A stretch of 64,000 nucleotides of DNA from Microbacterium sp. (GTDB taxonomy: Bacteria; Actinomycetota; Actinomycetes; Actinomycetales; Microbacteriaceae). The stretch covers positions 496,001-560,000 of the forward strand of contig JAITLK010000003.1 of the NCBI GenBank assembly GCA_031277945.1, in the 5' to 3' direction. The translations under genes and the position numbers were made by a program. The notes under the pieces are model-generated. The model had not been told where the DNA came from. It searched no databases and saw only the letters and a program-made list of their open reading frames with translations. Below, piece after piece: positions 8,414 to 17,009 of the stretch (its first letter is position 1; the number at the start of each line of letters is the position of its first letter).

Positions 8414-10309
8414 TCAGCCGTCGATGAGGGCGGCGAGCTGCTCCAGGAAAGCGGGGAAGTCGGTTCCGCGGCGAACGAGGCGCTGCACCGACGCGGCGTC
8501 GGAGAACACCTCGACGAACTGCTCGAACACCGTCTGGAACGCCTCGCGGTCGGTCTCGCTGAAGGCGACCATGGCCACCACCTGCACCCGTGCGTCACCC
8601 CAGGGCAGGGTCGATTCGGCGATCCCGATGGCGATGGCCGTGCGCGTCGCGGTCATTCCGATCGCATGCGGCACCGCCAGGGTCTCGGTGAACGCCGTGG
8701 AGGAGGTCTGCTCCCGCACGACGGTGCTTTCGACGTAGTCCTCGTCGATCACGCCGTCCGCCACCAGGAGCGCACCGAGGCGGCGGATGACGCTCTCCTC
8801 GTCGGCACTCGCCTCGATCCCGCGGATGAAAGCGGTGGGCACGAAGTAGCGTGACAGCACGGCGCGGAACTGGGAGAGCCGGCGCGAGCGGCGGATCCGC
8901 GCGACCGCCGCCATCACGCGTTCCGCGTCCACGTCCGTGAAGAACGGCGAGATCTGCACCACGTTGTCGGAGTTCTGCCCCGCCTCCAGCGTGGTCAGCA
9001 CGAGATCCGTGTCGAAACCGCCGGACGGCTCGGCATCCGTGTGCACATCGGTGATCATCAGCACGGAGCCGAGCGACTGCTCGATGCCCGTGCGCAACAG
9101 CTCGTGCATCTCGTAGTACCCGGGGCACACCAGCGTGGCAGTCAGCCGGTTCTCCAGCGAGCGTCGCCGCTCCCACTGTCCGCCGATGTGCATCGCGAGA
9201 TAGGCGACTTCATCGTCGTGGACCGGAATCCCGAAGCGCTCGTAGAGTGCGCTGGCCAGTGCCACCGCGACGTCGAACAGGAGCGGATACGACGCCTTCA
9301 GCGTGCGGGTGAGCGGATTGCGACTCCACTCGCCACCGCTGGAGCGACGCCGCAGATTCTGCACGTGCGCCACCAGGCGTGTCAGCACATCGTCCTCGAG
9401 CGCCGGCACCGCGAACCGCTCGGTCACCGCGTCGACGATCCGCCGCAGCTCCCCCGCGATCGCCGCGTCGTCATCGGTGTCATCGGAGGGCGATCCGGAG
9501 GCCACGGCCCCCCGCACGCGCAGCAGCACCGTGAGGGCATCGACCTCGGCGGCGGGAAGCGGCACCCCGAGCACCTCGCGGATGACCTCGTCCACCACCT
9601 CGCGCGCGCTCGGATCCACCACCGCGTCGCCGACCGGCTCGATCACGGCGCCCGCGGAGGATCGCCAGGCCGCCAGCAGCACGGCGAAGGCGACGCCGCC
9701 GAGGGCGAACTCGTTCACGAAGTACCCGCCTGCGGTCAGCTGTGCGCTCAGTCGCGCACGCAGCACGCGGCTGCGGTCGACGCTGCCCGTGCCGAGCAAG
9801 CCCTCGACCACCGTCTCATCGAAGCCGCCGGGGGTGTCAGCCAGCAGCAGCGAACGCAGCGTCGCCCGGCGTGCTCCCTCCTCCCCCACGAAGCCCACGA
9901 TCGGGCCGCGCCGCTCCCACCGCAGGCCCCGCTCCACACCGCGTGCCCGCACCCAGGCGAGGTCGGATTCGATGGTTCCCTCACTGACGAAGTGCTCGTC
10001 CGCGAGCGCGTACACGTCAACGCCGTCGTCGGCCAGCACGATCGTGCGGCCGATGGCGTGCCGGCGGACATCGGGCACGTTTTCGTCGGCCGTGTCGCGG
10101 ATGGCTGCAAGCCGATCGGGTCGAACCCGATAGCCCATCGCCCCGGATTCGATGGCGTCGGCCCCGCCCACGCGCTCGTTGACCGCCGCCACGTAGGAGC
10201 GGATGCTGCGCGTGGTGACCCCGAGCCGGTCGGCCAGGTCGGCAGCGGTGCGCCAGGTGCCGGAGCGCACGAGGAGATCGACGAGCCGGTCCTGTCGCTG
10301 CCTGGTCAT
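8414..10309 (-). CDS. mtlR: PRD-domain transcriptional regulator with EIIB- and EIIA-like domains (MtlR type)
   Basis: A 631-residue multidomain PTS-controlled regulator. N-terminal HTH (residues ~5-60, LADRLGVTTRSIRSYVAAV) and a second HTH-like region (~90-150), then two PTS regulation domains (around 190-280 and 295-405; DEVAYLAMHIGGQWE marks the second), an EIIB-like domain (LVCPGYYEMHELL) and a C-terminal EIIA domain of the mannitol/fructose class with the phosphorylatable His in TLAVPHAIG. HPr and EIIB phosphorylate such domains to tell the protein whether substrate is being imported. It is divergent from the EIIB-ptsHI-mtlAFD operon and is therefore its likely activator. The start ATG at 10309 has a strong caggaggtg ribosome site. 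Confidence 0.87.
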   Translation of the reverse strand: MTRQRQDRLVDLLVRSGTWRTAADLADRLGVTTRSIRSYVAAVNERVGGADAIESGAMGYRVRPDRLAAIRDTADENVPDVRRHAIGRTIVLADDGVDVYALADEHFVSEGTIESDLAWVRARGVERGLRWERRGPIVGFVGEEGARRATLRSLLLADTPGGFDETVVEGLLGTGSVDRSRVLRARLSAQLTAGGYFVNEFALGGVAFAVLLAAWRSSAGAVIEPVGDAVVDPSAREVVDEVIREVLGVPLPAAEVDALTVLLRVRGAVASGSPSDDTDDDAAIAGELRRIVDAVTERFAVPALEDDVLTRLVAHVQNLRRRSSGGEWSRNPLTRTLKASYPLLFDVAVALASALYERFGIPVHDDEVAYLAMHIGGQWERRRSLENRLTATLVCPGYYEMHELLRTGIEQSLGSVLMITDVHTDAEPSGGFDTDLVLTTLEAGQNSDNVVQISPFFTDVDAERVMAAVARIRRSRRLSQFRAVLSRYFVPTAFIRGIEASADEESVIRRLGALLVADGVIDEDYVESTVVREQTSSTAFTETLAVPHAIGMTATRTAIAIGIAESTLPWGDARVQVVAMVAFSETDREAFQTVFEQFVEVFSDAASVQRLVRRGTDFPAFLEQLAALIDG

Positions 10310-10411
10310 CGCACCTCCTGAGCTGCGCGTCGGGGTGAGCGCGCACCCGCACAGGGGCGTGCTCGCTCCTGCCCGATGCTAGCCCGCGAGCGGGACCGCA
10401 CGGCCGCTGTC

Positions 10412-10443
10412 GGGCGGAAAGTATTTTCCTCGGGGGCGGAAAG
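10412..10443. promoter_or_regulatory. Repeated boxes in the divergent regulator/PTS promoter region
   Basis: Between the PRD regulator and the EIIB gene the decamer gggcggaaag occurs twice, at 412-421 and 434-443 past 10000, exactly 22 bases (two helical turns) apart. The first copy is part of an inverted repeat GGAAA-N4-TTTCC (10416-10429). This is a plausible binding site for the PRD regulator or another activator of the mannitol operon. No clear -35/-10 pair was found in the 190-base gap. Confidence 0.5.
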
Positions 10444-10499
10444 CACCCTGGTTGTGGGCGGTGCATGCGAGGACGACCATGAGATCAGGAGGTGGGTCG

Positions 10500-10811
10500 A
10501 TGAGGATCCTGATCGTGTGCGGCGCGGGTGCTTCCAGCACCTTCGTCGCGAAGCGCTTGGAAAGAGCAGCCCGGGAGGGCGGGTTCCCGCTGTCCGCTCG
10601 GGCCGGGAGCTGGGGGGCTTCCATCGCGAGCGATTCCGATCGTGCCGCTGCCGCGGATGCGGATCTGGTCCTCATCGGCCCCCACCTCTCGCACGTCCTC
10701 GACGAGGCGAGGGAGCAGCTCGCACCGGCGCGCGTCGAAGTTCTCCCGGAGGACTGCCTCCGAGACCTCACGGGCGCGAAGACCCTCGCTCTCGTGAGCC
10801 ACCTGACCTGA
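10500..10811 (+). CDS. PTS EIIB subunit, lactose/cellobiose type, stand-alone
   Basis: A 103-residue protein beginning MRILIVCGAGASSTFVAKRL: the phosphorylatable Cys7 in the P-loop-like CGAGASS is the hallmark of lactose/cellobiose-type EIIB. The rest (ADLVLIGPHLSHVL) fits the fold. The ATG at 10500 has a consensus-like aggaggtggg ribosome site. No EIIC or EIIA of the same class is nearby, and the mannitol permease MtlA carries its own B domain, so this EIIB looks like an orphan; it could pass phosphate to the neighbouring PRD regulator. First gene of the EIIB-ptsH-ptsI-mtlA-mtlF-mtlD run, 33 bases before ptsH. Confidence 0.82.
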   Translation: MRILIVCGAGASSTFVAKRLERAAREGGFPLSARAGSWGASIASDSDRAAAADADLVLIGPHLSHVLDEAREQLAPARVEVLPEDCLRDLTGAKTLALVSHLT

Positions 10812-10844
10812 CTTCCCATTCGAAACCACATCCGGAGGATCACC

Positions 10845-11126
10845 ATGACCACCATCACGCGCACCGTCACCGTCGGCTCCTCGCACGGTCTCCACGCCCG
10901 TCCGGCGAAGCTGTTCGCGCAGGCGGCGAAGGAGCTGGGCCTGCCGATCACCATCCAGAAGGGTGAGGGAAAGCCCACCAACGCGGCCAGCATCCTGGGT
11001 GTGATCTCGCTCGGTGCGGAGCACGGCGACGAGGTCGTCCTCGCCACCGACGCCGAGGCTCCCGGGGCAGCGGCCGCGATCGACTCCCTCGCGGCTCTTC
11101 TGGCCAGCGACATCGACGCGGAGTGA
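10845..11126 (+). CDS. ptsH: HPr phosphocarrier protein
   Basis: A 93-residue canonical HPr: GLHARPAKLFAQAA holds the His that takes phosphate from enzyme I, and NAASILGVISLG holds the conserved serine region. It hands phosphate to the EIIA proteins of all sugar PTS systems. The gene has a cggagg ribosome site and is followed after 3 bases by the GTG of ptsI. Location inside the mannitol operon suggests co-induction of the general PTS proteins with mannitol. Confidence 0.95.
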   Translation: MTTITRTVTVGSSHGLHARPAKLFAQAAKELGLPITIQKGEGKPTNAASILGVISLGAEHGDEVVLATDAEAPGAAAAIDSLAALLASDIDAE

Positions 11127-11129
11127 CCC

Positions 11130-12797
11130 GTGGCTGAGCTGACCGGAGTGGGCATCGGCCTGGGCGTCGCCCAGGGACCGGTCGCCCGCATCGCAGACCC
11201 GCTGCCGGCACCCGAGAAGACCGCGTCCACGCAGGCTCCCGATGCGGAGAAGGCCCGGTTCCGGACGGCCGTCGACGCCGTTGCGCGCGAGCTGGAGAGT
11301 CGCGGGGCCCGTGCCGGCGGCACCGCGCAGGATGTGCTCGAAGCACAGGCCATGATGGCCGAAGACCCCGAGCTCGCCGACCAGGTGGATGAGCGCATCG
11401 ACACCGGGCACACGGCCGAATGGTCCGTGGTGGACGCGTTCGCCGCGTTCCGGGACCTGCTGACCGAGGCCGGCGGATACCTCGGCGAGCGTGCCGCCGA
11501 TCTCGACGACGTCGCCCAGCGCGTCCTCGCGCAGCTGCGCGGCGTAGCAGCACCCGGATTGCCCGAACCCGGCCACCCGTACGTCCTCGTGGCGCGCGAT
11601 CTGGCACCGGCCGACACCGCGCTGCTGGATCTGGATCTCGTGCTCGCCGTGGTCACCAGCGACGGCGGCCCCACCTCGCACACCGCCATCCTGGCGCGGG
11701 AGAAGGGCATCACGGCGATCGTGGGCGTGTCCGGCGCCGCATCGCTGGTGGACGGCGAGACGGTCATCGTCGACGCCGAGACCGGCACGGTCACCACATC
11801 GCCGAGTGCCTCCGAGCTCGCGGCGGCGGCAGCGAAGGCGGACGCACGTCGCGCCGCAGCCTCCGCACCGCTCAGCCCCGGTGCCCTCGCCGACGGCACC
11901 GCGGTGCCGCTGCTGGCCAACCTCGGCTCGCCGGCCGGCGCCGCCGAGGCCGTGGCGAAGGGGGCGGAAGGCGTCGGCCTGTTCCGCACCGAGTTCCTGT
12001 TCCTCTCCGCCGACACGGCACCGTCCGTCGCCGAACAGCAGGCCGCGTATACGCAGCTGCTGGAGGCGTTCCCTGGCCGCAAGGTCGTGGTGCGCGCCCT
12101 GGACGCCGGTGCCGACAAGCCGCTCTCCTTCCTCAACGACAGCGAGGAGGAGAACCCCGCCCTGGGAGTGCGCGGGATTCGGGCGCTCCGCGCCAGCGAG
12201 CAGATCCTCCGCGATCAGCTGACCGCACTCGCGGCGGCCGACGCGGTGACCGACGCCGACCTCTGGGTCATGGCACCGATGGTGGCAACGGTCGAGGAGA
12301 CGGAGTACTTCACCGCGATCGTCCACGAACATGGTCTGAAGACCGCGGGCGTGATGATCGAGACCCCCGCGGCCGCGCTCATCGCGGACCGGGTGCTCGC
12401 GCGTACCGAGTTCGCCTCGATCGGCACCAACGACCTCACGCAGTACACGATGGCAGCCGACCGCCTCCTCGGATCCGTCGCGGACCTGCAGAGCCCGTGG
12501 CACCCCGCCGTGCTGAGCCTCATCGGCTCGGTCGGCGCCGCAGGTGCTGAGCTCGCGAAGCCCGTGGGCATCTGCGGCGAGGCTGCGGCCGACCCGCTGC
12601 TGGCCGTGGTCCTCGTGGGCCTCGGGGCCACCAGTCTCTCGATGGCGCCGTCGGCCCTCGCCGATGTGCGCGCTTCCCTCACCCGATACACGCGGGACGA
12701 TGCTCGTCGCATCGCCGCGGCAGCACTGGCCGCATCCGACGCGGCCGGTGCACGAGCAGCGGCGCGAGCCGCAGCAGAAAAGGAGAACCAGTCATGA
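11130..12797 (+). CDS. ptsI: PTS enzyme I (phosphoenolpyruvate-protein phosphotransferase)
   Basis: A 555-residue enzyme I. The N-terminal half carries the HPr-binding helical domain and the swivelling phosphohistidine domain with TSDGGPTSHTAILAREKG (active His in GGPTSHTAI). The C-terminal PEP-binding barrel shows GVGLFRTEFLF, ALDAGADKPLSF, FASIGTNDLTQYTMAADR and the catalytic Cys region PVGICGEAA. It starts the PTS cascade by taking phosphate from PEP and passing it to HPr. GTG start at 11130, with ggag just upstream inside the ptsH stop region. The stop overlaps the ATG of mtlA (ATGA). Confidence 0.95.
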   Translation: MAELTGVGIGLGVAQGPVARIADPLPAPEKTASTQAPDAEKARFRTAVDAVARELESRGARAGGTAQDVLEAQAMMAEDPELADQVDERIDTGHTAEWSVVDAFAAFRDLLTEAGGYLGERAADLDDVAQRVLAQLRGVAAPGLPEPGHPYVLVARDLAPADTALLDLDLVLAVVTSDGGPTSHTAILAREKGITAIVGVSGAASLVDGETVIVDAETGTVTTSPSASELAAAAAKADARRAAASAPLSPGALADGTAVPLLANLGSPAGAAEAVAKGAEGVGLFRTEFLFLSADTAPSVAEQQAAYTQLLEAFPGRKVVVRALDAGADKPLSFLNDSEEENPALGVRGIRALRASEQILRDQLTALAAADAVTDADLWVMAPMVATVEETEYFTAIVHEHGLKTAGVMIETPAAALIADRVLARTEFASIGTNDLTQYTMAADRLLGSVADLQSPWHPAVLSLIGSVGAAGAELAKPVGICGEAAADPLLAVVLVGLGATSLSMAPSALADVRASLTRYTRDDARRIAAAALAASDAAGARAAARAAAEKENQS

Positions 12798-14404
12798 CGA
12801 CGGCGTCACCGACCCAGACCCGGGGAGGAGCCCGCGTCGCTGTACAGCGATTCGGCACGTTCCTCTCCGGCATGATCATGCCCAACATCGCAGCGTTCAT
12901 CGCGTGGGGTCTGATCACCACACTGTTCATCGCCACCGGCTGGCTCGGCGGCTGGCACCCCGTCGCCGACATCTTCGGCGGGTTCGGCGACCAGTCGCTG
13001 ATCGGCTGGATGGGCTCGCGCACCCAGCTCGCCGTGGGCGAGGACGGCAACACCTTCCAGCAGTACGTCGGCCTCGTCGGGCCGATGATCACCTACCTGC
13101 TCCCGCTGCTCATCGCGAACACCGCTGGGCGCATGGTCTACGGTGAGCGCGGTGGCGTCGTGGCCACCATCGCCACGATGGGTGTGATCGTGGGAACCGA
13201 CATCCCGATGTTCCTCGGCGCGATGGTGATGGGCCCGTTCGCGGGCTGGCTCACCAAGCAGATGGACCGTCTGTGGGACGGCAAGATCAAGCCGGGCTTC
13301 GAGATGCTCGTGAACAACTACTCGGCCGGCATCCTCGGATTCCTCCTCGCGATCCTCGGCTTCTTCGGCTTCGGTCCGGCGATGCAGCTCATCAGCAACA
13401 CCCTGGGCGCGGTGGTCAAGTGGATGGTGGAGCTGGGCATCCTCCCCCTGCTGTCGATCATCGTCGAGCCGGCCAAGGTGCTGTTCCTCAACAACGCCAT
13501 CAACCACGGTGTGTTCACGCCGCTGGCCACCCAGCAGGTCATCGAACAGGGCAAGTCCTTCCTGTACCTGATCGAGGCGAACCCCGGTCCCGGCCTCGGC
13601 ATCCTGCTGGCGTTCACCTTCTTCGGCGTCGGCGCCGCGAAGGCCTCCGCTCCCGGCGCGATCATCATCCAGTTCTTCGGCGGCATCCACGAGATCTACT
13701 TCCCGTACGTGCTCATGAAGCCGATGGTCATCCTCGCCGCGATCGCCGGTGGGGCCACGGGCGTCGCCACCAACGTGCTGTTCAACTCGGGCCTGGTCGC
13801 CCCCGCCGCTCCCGGATCGATCTTCGCCGTCCTGGCAGCCACGTCGAAGGACAGCTACCTCGGCGTGATCCTCTCCGTCCTGCTGGCGGCGACGGTCTCG
13901 TTCCTCATCGCCGCGATCATCCTGCGAGCCAGCCGCAAGAAGGACCTCGCCTCGGAGAACGCCGGCGACCTGTCCGCCGCGGTCGCGCAGACCGAGGCGA
14001 ACAAGGGCAAGGGCTCGTCCGTGCTCGGCGGCCTCGCCGCCTCCAACGCGGCAGCGGAAGCTGCCCAGACCCAGGCGGGCACCGCCACCGGAGCGGTCGA
14101 TGAGCGCGAGCTGAAGAACATCGTGTTCGCGTGCGACGCGGGCATGGGCTCCTCCGCCATGGGCGCGAGCGTGCTGCGCAACAAGTTCAAGAAGGCGGGC
14201 ATCGAGGGAGTGACGGTGACCAACAAGGCCATCGCAAACCTGGACGGCACCGAGGATCTCATCGTCACGCAGGCGCAGCTCACCCAGCGCGCCACGGATC
14301 GCAACCCCGCCGCCGTGCACGTGTCGGTCGATAACTTCATGAACTCTCCGAAGTACGACGAGGTCGTGGACCGCGTGCGCAAACAGCAGGAGGATGCTTC
14401 CTGA
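12794..14404 (+). CDS. mtlA: PTS mannitol transporter EIICB
   Basis: A 536-residue mannitol permease. Residues ~15-390 form the membrane C domain with many hydrophobic segments and the mannitol-specific signatures SGMIMPNIAAFIAWGL, NNAINHGVFTPL and GGIHEIYFPYVLMKP (the GIHE motif contacts substrate). A flexible Ala/Gln-rich linker (~400-445) leads to the B domain with the phosphorylated Cys in VFACDAGMGSSAMGA. The A domain is not fused but encoded separately by mtlF. It imports mannitol as mannitol-1-phosphate. Overlaps ptsI by 4 bases. Confidence 0.95.
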   Translation: MTTASPTQTRGGARVAVQRFGTFLSGMIMPNIAAFIAWGLITTLFIATGWLGGWHPVADIFGGFGDQSLIGWMGSRTQLAVGEDGNTFQQYVGLVGPMITYLLPLLIANTAGRMVYGERGGVVATIATMGVIVGTDIPMFLGAMVMGPFAGWLTKQMDRLWDGKIKPGFEMLVNNYSAGILGFLLAILGFFGFGPAMQLISNTLGAVVKWMVELGILPLLSIIVEPAKVLFLNNAINHGVFTPLATQQVIEQGKSFLYLIEANPGPGLGILLAFTFFGVGAAKASAPGAIIIQFFGGIHEIYFPYVLMKPMVILAAIAGGATGVATNVLFNSGLVAPAAPGSIFAVLAATSKDSYLGVILSVLLAATVSFLIAAIILRASRKKDLASENAGDLSAAVAQTEANKGKGSSVLGGLAASNAAAEAAQTQAGTATGAVDERELKNIVFACDAGMGSSAMGASVLRNKFKKAGIEGVTVTNKAIANLDGTEDLIVTQAQLTQRATDRNPAAVHVSVDNFMNSPKYDEVVDRVRKQQEDAS

Positions 14405-14416
14405 GCATCATCTCCA

Positions 14417-14445
14417 GGAGCGGTCCGGGAAGTCCGGGCCGCTCC
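14417..14445 (+). other. Hairpin between mtlA and mtlF
   Basis: Inverted repeat ggagcggtccgg / ccgggccgctcc, 12 bp with one G-T wobble and a 5-base loop, 13 bases after the mtlA stop. No T-run follows, so it is more likely an mRNA-stabilising or partially attenuating structure than a full terminator. Confidence 0.5.
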
Positions 14446-14511
14446 CTCCCCCGGTGGCGGTCCGACCGCGCCGGAAACCGATAGGCCGAACACCCCGTGG
14501 AAGGGAACACA

Positions 14512-14952
14512 ATGTCCCACTCGATCCTCCGTCCCGACTCCGTCCGCATCCACCCGAACGGCACAACGCAGGAGGCCGCGATGAAGGAGGCCGCGGACAT
14601 CCTGGTCGCAGCCGGCGCCGTCACCGACGGCTACTTCGCCGCCATGCAGCTGCGTGAGGCCACCGTGTCCACTTACATGGGCAATGAGCTGGCCATCCCG
14701 CATGGCACGAACGAGACCAAGGACACCATCCTGGAGTCGGGGCTGTCGCTGGTGCGCTACGACGGCGGCGTGGACTGGGGCGGCGAGCCGGTGAGCTTCG
14801 TGGTCGGCATCGCGGGCAAGGGCGATGAGCACCTGGAGATCCTCGGCCGCATCGCCATCCTGTTCTCCGATGAAGACGACCTCCCCCGCCTCAAGGCGGC
14901 TGCCACGCCGCAGGAGCTGTTCGAGCTGGTCGCCACGGTGAACGAAGCATGA
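14512..14952 (+). CDS. mtlF: PTS mannitol EIIA subunit
   Basis: A 146-residue EIIA of the mannitol/fructose class. The phosphorylatable His is in NELAIPHGTNETK, and VGIAGKGDEHLEILGRIA is a further family signature. It carries phosphate from HPr to the B domain of MtlA. The ATG at 14512 is chosen because ggaaggg (14499-14505) precedes it at ribosome-site distance; a GTG at 14497 would add five residues but has no such site. The stop overlaps the ATG of mtlD (ATGA). Confidence 0.94.
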   Translation: MSHSILRPDSVRIHPNGTTQEAAMKEAADILVAAGAVTDGYFAAMQLREATVSTYMGNELAIPHGTNETKDTILESGLSLVRYDGGVDWGGEPVSFVVGIAGKGDEHLEILGRIAILFSDEDDLPRLKAAATPQELFELVATVNEA

Positions 14953-16112
14953 GCGCGCCCACAGCCGTGCACTTCGGCGCGGGCAACATCGGGCGCGGCT
15001 TCGTCGGGTGGCTGCTGCACGACGGCGGCTACGAGCTGGTGTTCAGCGACGTGGCGACCGCCCTCGTCGACGCCATCAACGCCGCCGATGAGTACATCGT
15101 GCACGAGGCAGGCCCCGGTGGGGTGGATCGCGTGGTCACCGGTTTCCGCGCCATCGACAGCGCGGCGAACCCGGACGCCCTGGCGCGGGAGATCGCCGCG
15201 GCGAGCGTGGTGACCACGGCGGTCGGTCCGACGGTGCTGAAGTTCGTTGCGGCGAACATCCTGGACGGCCTCCGCCGCCGCGACGAGAATGCCGCGCCGC
15301 TGCAGGTCATGGCGTGCGAGAACGCGATCGGGGCGACGGACACGCTGCGTGAGGCCATCGTCGAGCGCGCCGGAGCGGACTGGCGCGAGTTGTCGCACCG
15401 CGCGGTCTTCGCGAACACCGCCGTGGATCGGATCGTTCCCGCACAGGCGCCTGGCGAGGGCATCGATGTCACCGTTGAGCCCTTCTTCGAGTGGGCCATC
15501 GAGCGCCGCCCGTTCGGCGACAACCCGCCGAACATCCCGGGTGCGCACTTCGTCGACGACCTCGCGCCGTACATCGAGCGCAAGCTCTTCACCGTGAACA
15601 CCGGCCACGCCGCCACCGCCTACCTCGGTGCTGCAGCCGGCGCGGAGAGCATCGCGGAGGCCCTCGCGATCTCGACCGTCGAAGAGGGCGTCGCACGCGC
15701 GCTGGAGGAGACCTCGGCCGTGCTGGAGGCGAAGCACGCTTTGTCGGCCGAGAGCCTCGCCGAGTACCGGGCGACGATCCTCAATCGCTTCCGCAACCCG
15801 GAGCTGCCCGACACGGTGTGGCGCGTCGGGCGTCAGCCGCTGCGCAAGCTCAGTCGTCACGAGCGCTTCATCGGCCCCGCCGCGGAAGCTGCTGAGCGGG
15901 AGCTCTCCACCGCCGCGCTGCTGCGGGCCGTGGGAGCGGCGCTGGAGTTCTCCGACCCGGCCGACGAGCAGGCCGTGCAGTTGCAGGAGCTGTTGCGAGG
16001 CCCGGCCGACGCCGCCACCCTCGCCCAGGAGATCACCGGCCTGGATCCCGAACATCCGCTGTTCGACGACGTCGTCGCCGTGATCTCCGAGCGCCTCGCC
16101 GTCCTCCGCTGA
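14949..16112 (+). CDS. mtlD: Mannitol-1-phosphate 5-dehydrogenase
   Basis: A 387-residue polyol-specific long-chain dehydrogenase. HFGAGNIGRGFVG at the N-terminus is the NAD-binding site; the catalytic region shows KLFTVNTGHAATAYLG, with the conserved Lys and the N-x3-H of this family. It oxidises mannitol-1-phosphate to fructose-6-phosphate, finishing the pathway begun by MtlA/MtlF. It is translationally coupled to mtlF and is the last gene before a 20-bp hairpin terminator. Confidence 0.95.
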   Translation: MSAPTAVHFGAGNIGRGFVGWLLHDGGYELVFSDVATALVDAINAADEYIVHEAGPGGVDRVVTGFRAIDSAANPDALAREIAAASVVTTAVGPTVLKFVAANILDGLRRRDENAAPLQVMACENAIGATDTLREAIVERAGADWRELSHRAVFANTAVDRIVPAQAPGEGIDVTVEPFFEWAIERRPFGDNPPNIPGAHFVDDLAPYIERKLFTVNTGHAATAYLGAAAGAESIAEALAISTVEEGVARALEETSAVLEAKHALSAESLAEYRATILNRFRNPELPDTVWRVGRQPLRKLSRHERFIGPAAEAAERELSTAALLRAVGAALEFSDPADEQAVQLQELLRGPADAATLAQEITGLDPEHPLFDDVVAVISERLAVLR

Positions 16113-16124
16113 CTCGATAGGACA

Positions 16125-16175
16125 CCGGCTGCGGGTGAGGATCGGCGCGTCGCGGCGATCCTCACCCGCAGCCGG
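16125..16175 (+). terminator. Terminator hairpin after mtlD
   Basis: Perfect 20-bp inverted repeat (16125-16144 and 16156-16175) with an 11-base loop, 12 bases after the mtlD stop. No T-tract follows, as is common in GC-rich actinobacteria. Confidence 0.82.
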
Positions 16176-16217
16176 GTCTCGCGGTGTCGGCCACCCGGTT
16201 CGCATAGAGTGGCGGAC

Positions 16218-16943
16218 GTGCTGACCCCGCTCCTGCTCGCCTGCGCCGCGCTCGTCGCCGGTGTCATCCAGCGGATCACGGGGCTCGGTTTCGTCCTGGT
16301 GCTCACGGCGCCGGTCATCATGCTCTACGGGGCATATACGGGTACCGCGATGAGCGTGTTCCTCGCCCTGATCGCCTCGCTCGCCGCTCTTCCGCTCGTG
16401 TGGAAGCAGATCGTGTGGCGTCGGGTGCTGTGGCTGCTCCTGCCTGCTGCGGTCGTCGCGCCGCTGGCGGCGTGGGCGGTGCGGCTGCTGCCGGAGCCCG
16501 CGATGCTCCTGCTCATCGCCGTGCTCGCCGCTTTCGCCCTCACCGCCAGTCGCATCCCCGGCTTCTCCCGGCTCTACCACGGCCGATCCGGCACCATCAC
16601 CGCGGGGGCCTCGGCCGGAGCGCTGCACGTCGCGAGCGGGATGTCCGGCCCGGTGCTGGGCGCATATGCCGTCGCCACCGGGTGGGAGCAGCGCTCCTTC
16701 GCCGCAAGCGTGCAGGCGGTGTTCGTGGGACTGAGCCTGCTCGCCGTGTTGTTTCGCGGTCTGCCGCCGGCGCCGACGGGGGATCTGGTGTGGGGCGGGA
16801 TCGCCACCGCGGCGGGAATCGTGGTGGGATCCCTGCTGGCGCGATTCGTCCCTGCGCGGATCGCGCGGCAGGGTATGCTCGGCTTCGCCTGGCTCGGCAC
16901 GATCGTCGTGTTCGTGCGGGGCATCGTCGCCCTCGTCATCTGA
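16218..16943 (+). CDS. TauE/SafE-type membrane permease
   Basis: A ~241-residue protein with about 8 hydrophobic segments and the family's duplicated glycine-rich signatures (QRITGLGFVLVLTAP near the N-terminus, GALHVASGMSGPVL in the middle). TauE/SafE proteins are thought to export sulfite, sulfoacetate or other organic anions; the substrate here is unknown. A GTG at 16209 is in frame, but it lies inside the -10-like TAGAGT (16205-16210); the GTG at 16218 is 7 bases downstream of that hexamer and is the better, probably leaderless, start. It precedes the flavin monooxygenase by 66 bases. Confidence 0.82.
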   Translation: MLTPLLLACAALVAGVIQRITGLGFVLVLTAPVIMLYGAYTGTAMSVFLALIASLAALPLVWKQIVWRRVLWLLLPAAVVAPLAAWAVRLLPEPAMLLLIAVLAAFALTASRIPGFSRLYHGRSGTITAGASAGALHVASGMSGPVLGAYAVATGWEQRSFAASVQAVFVGLSLLAVLFRGLPPAPTGDLVWGGIATAAGIVVGSLLARFVPARIARQGMLGFAWLGTIVVFVRGIVALVI

Positions 16944-17009
16944 GCGAGTGCGTCGCACCCGAAACCAGACCACCCGGTCATATCCGCAACGAAGACGTAC
17001 GGAGTACCC

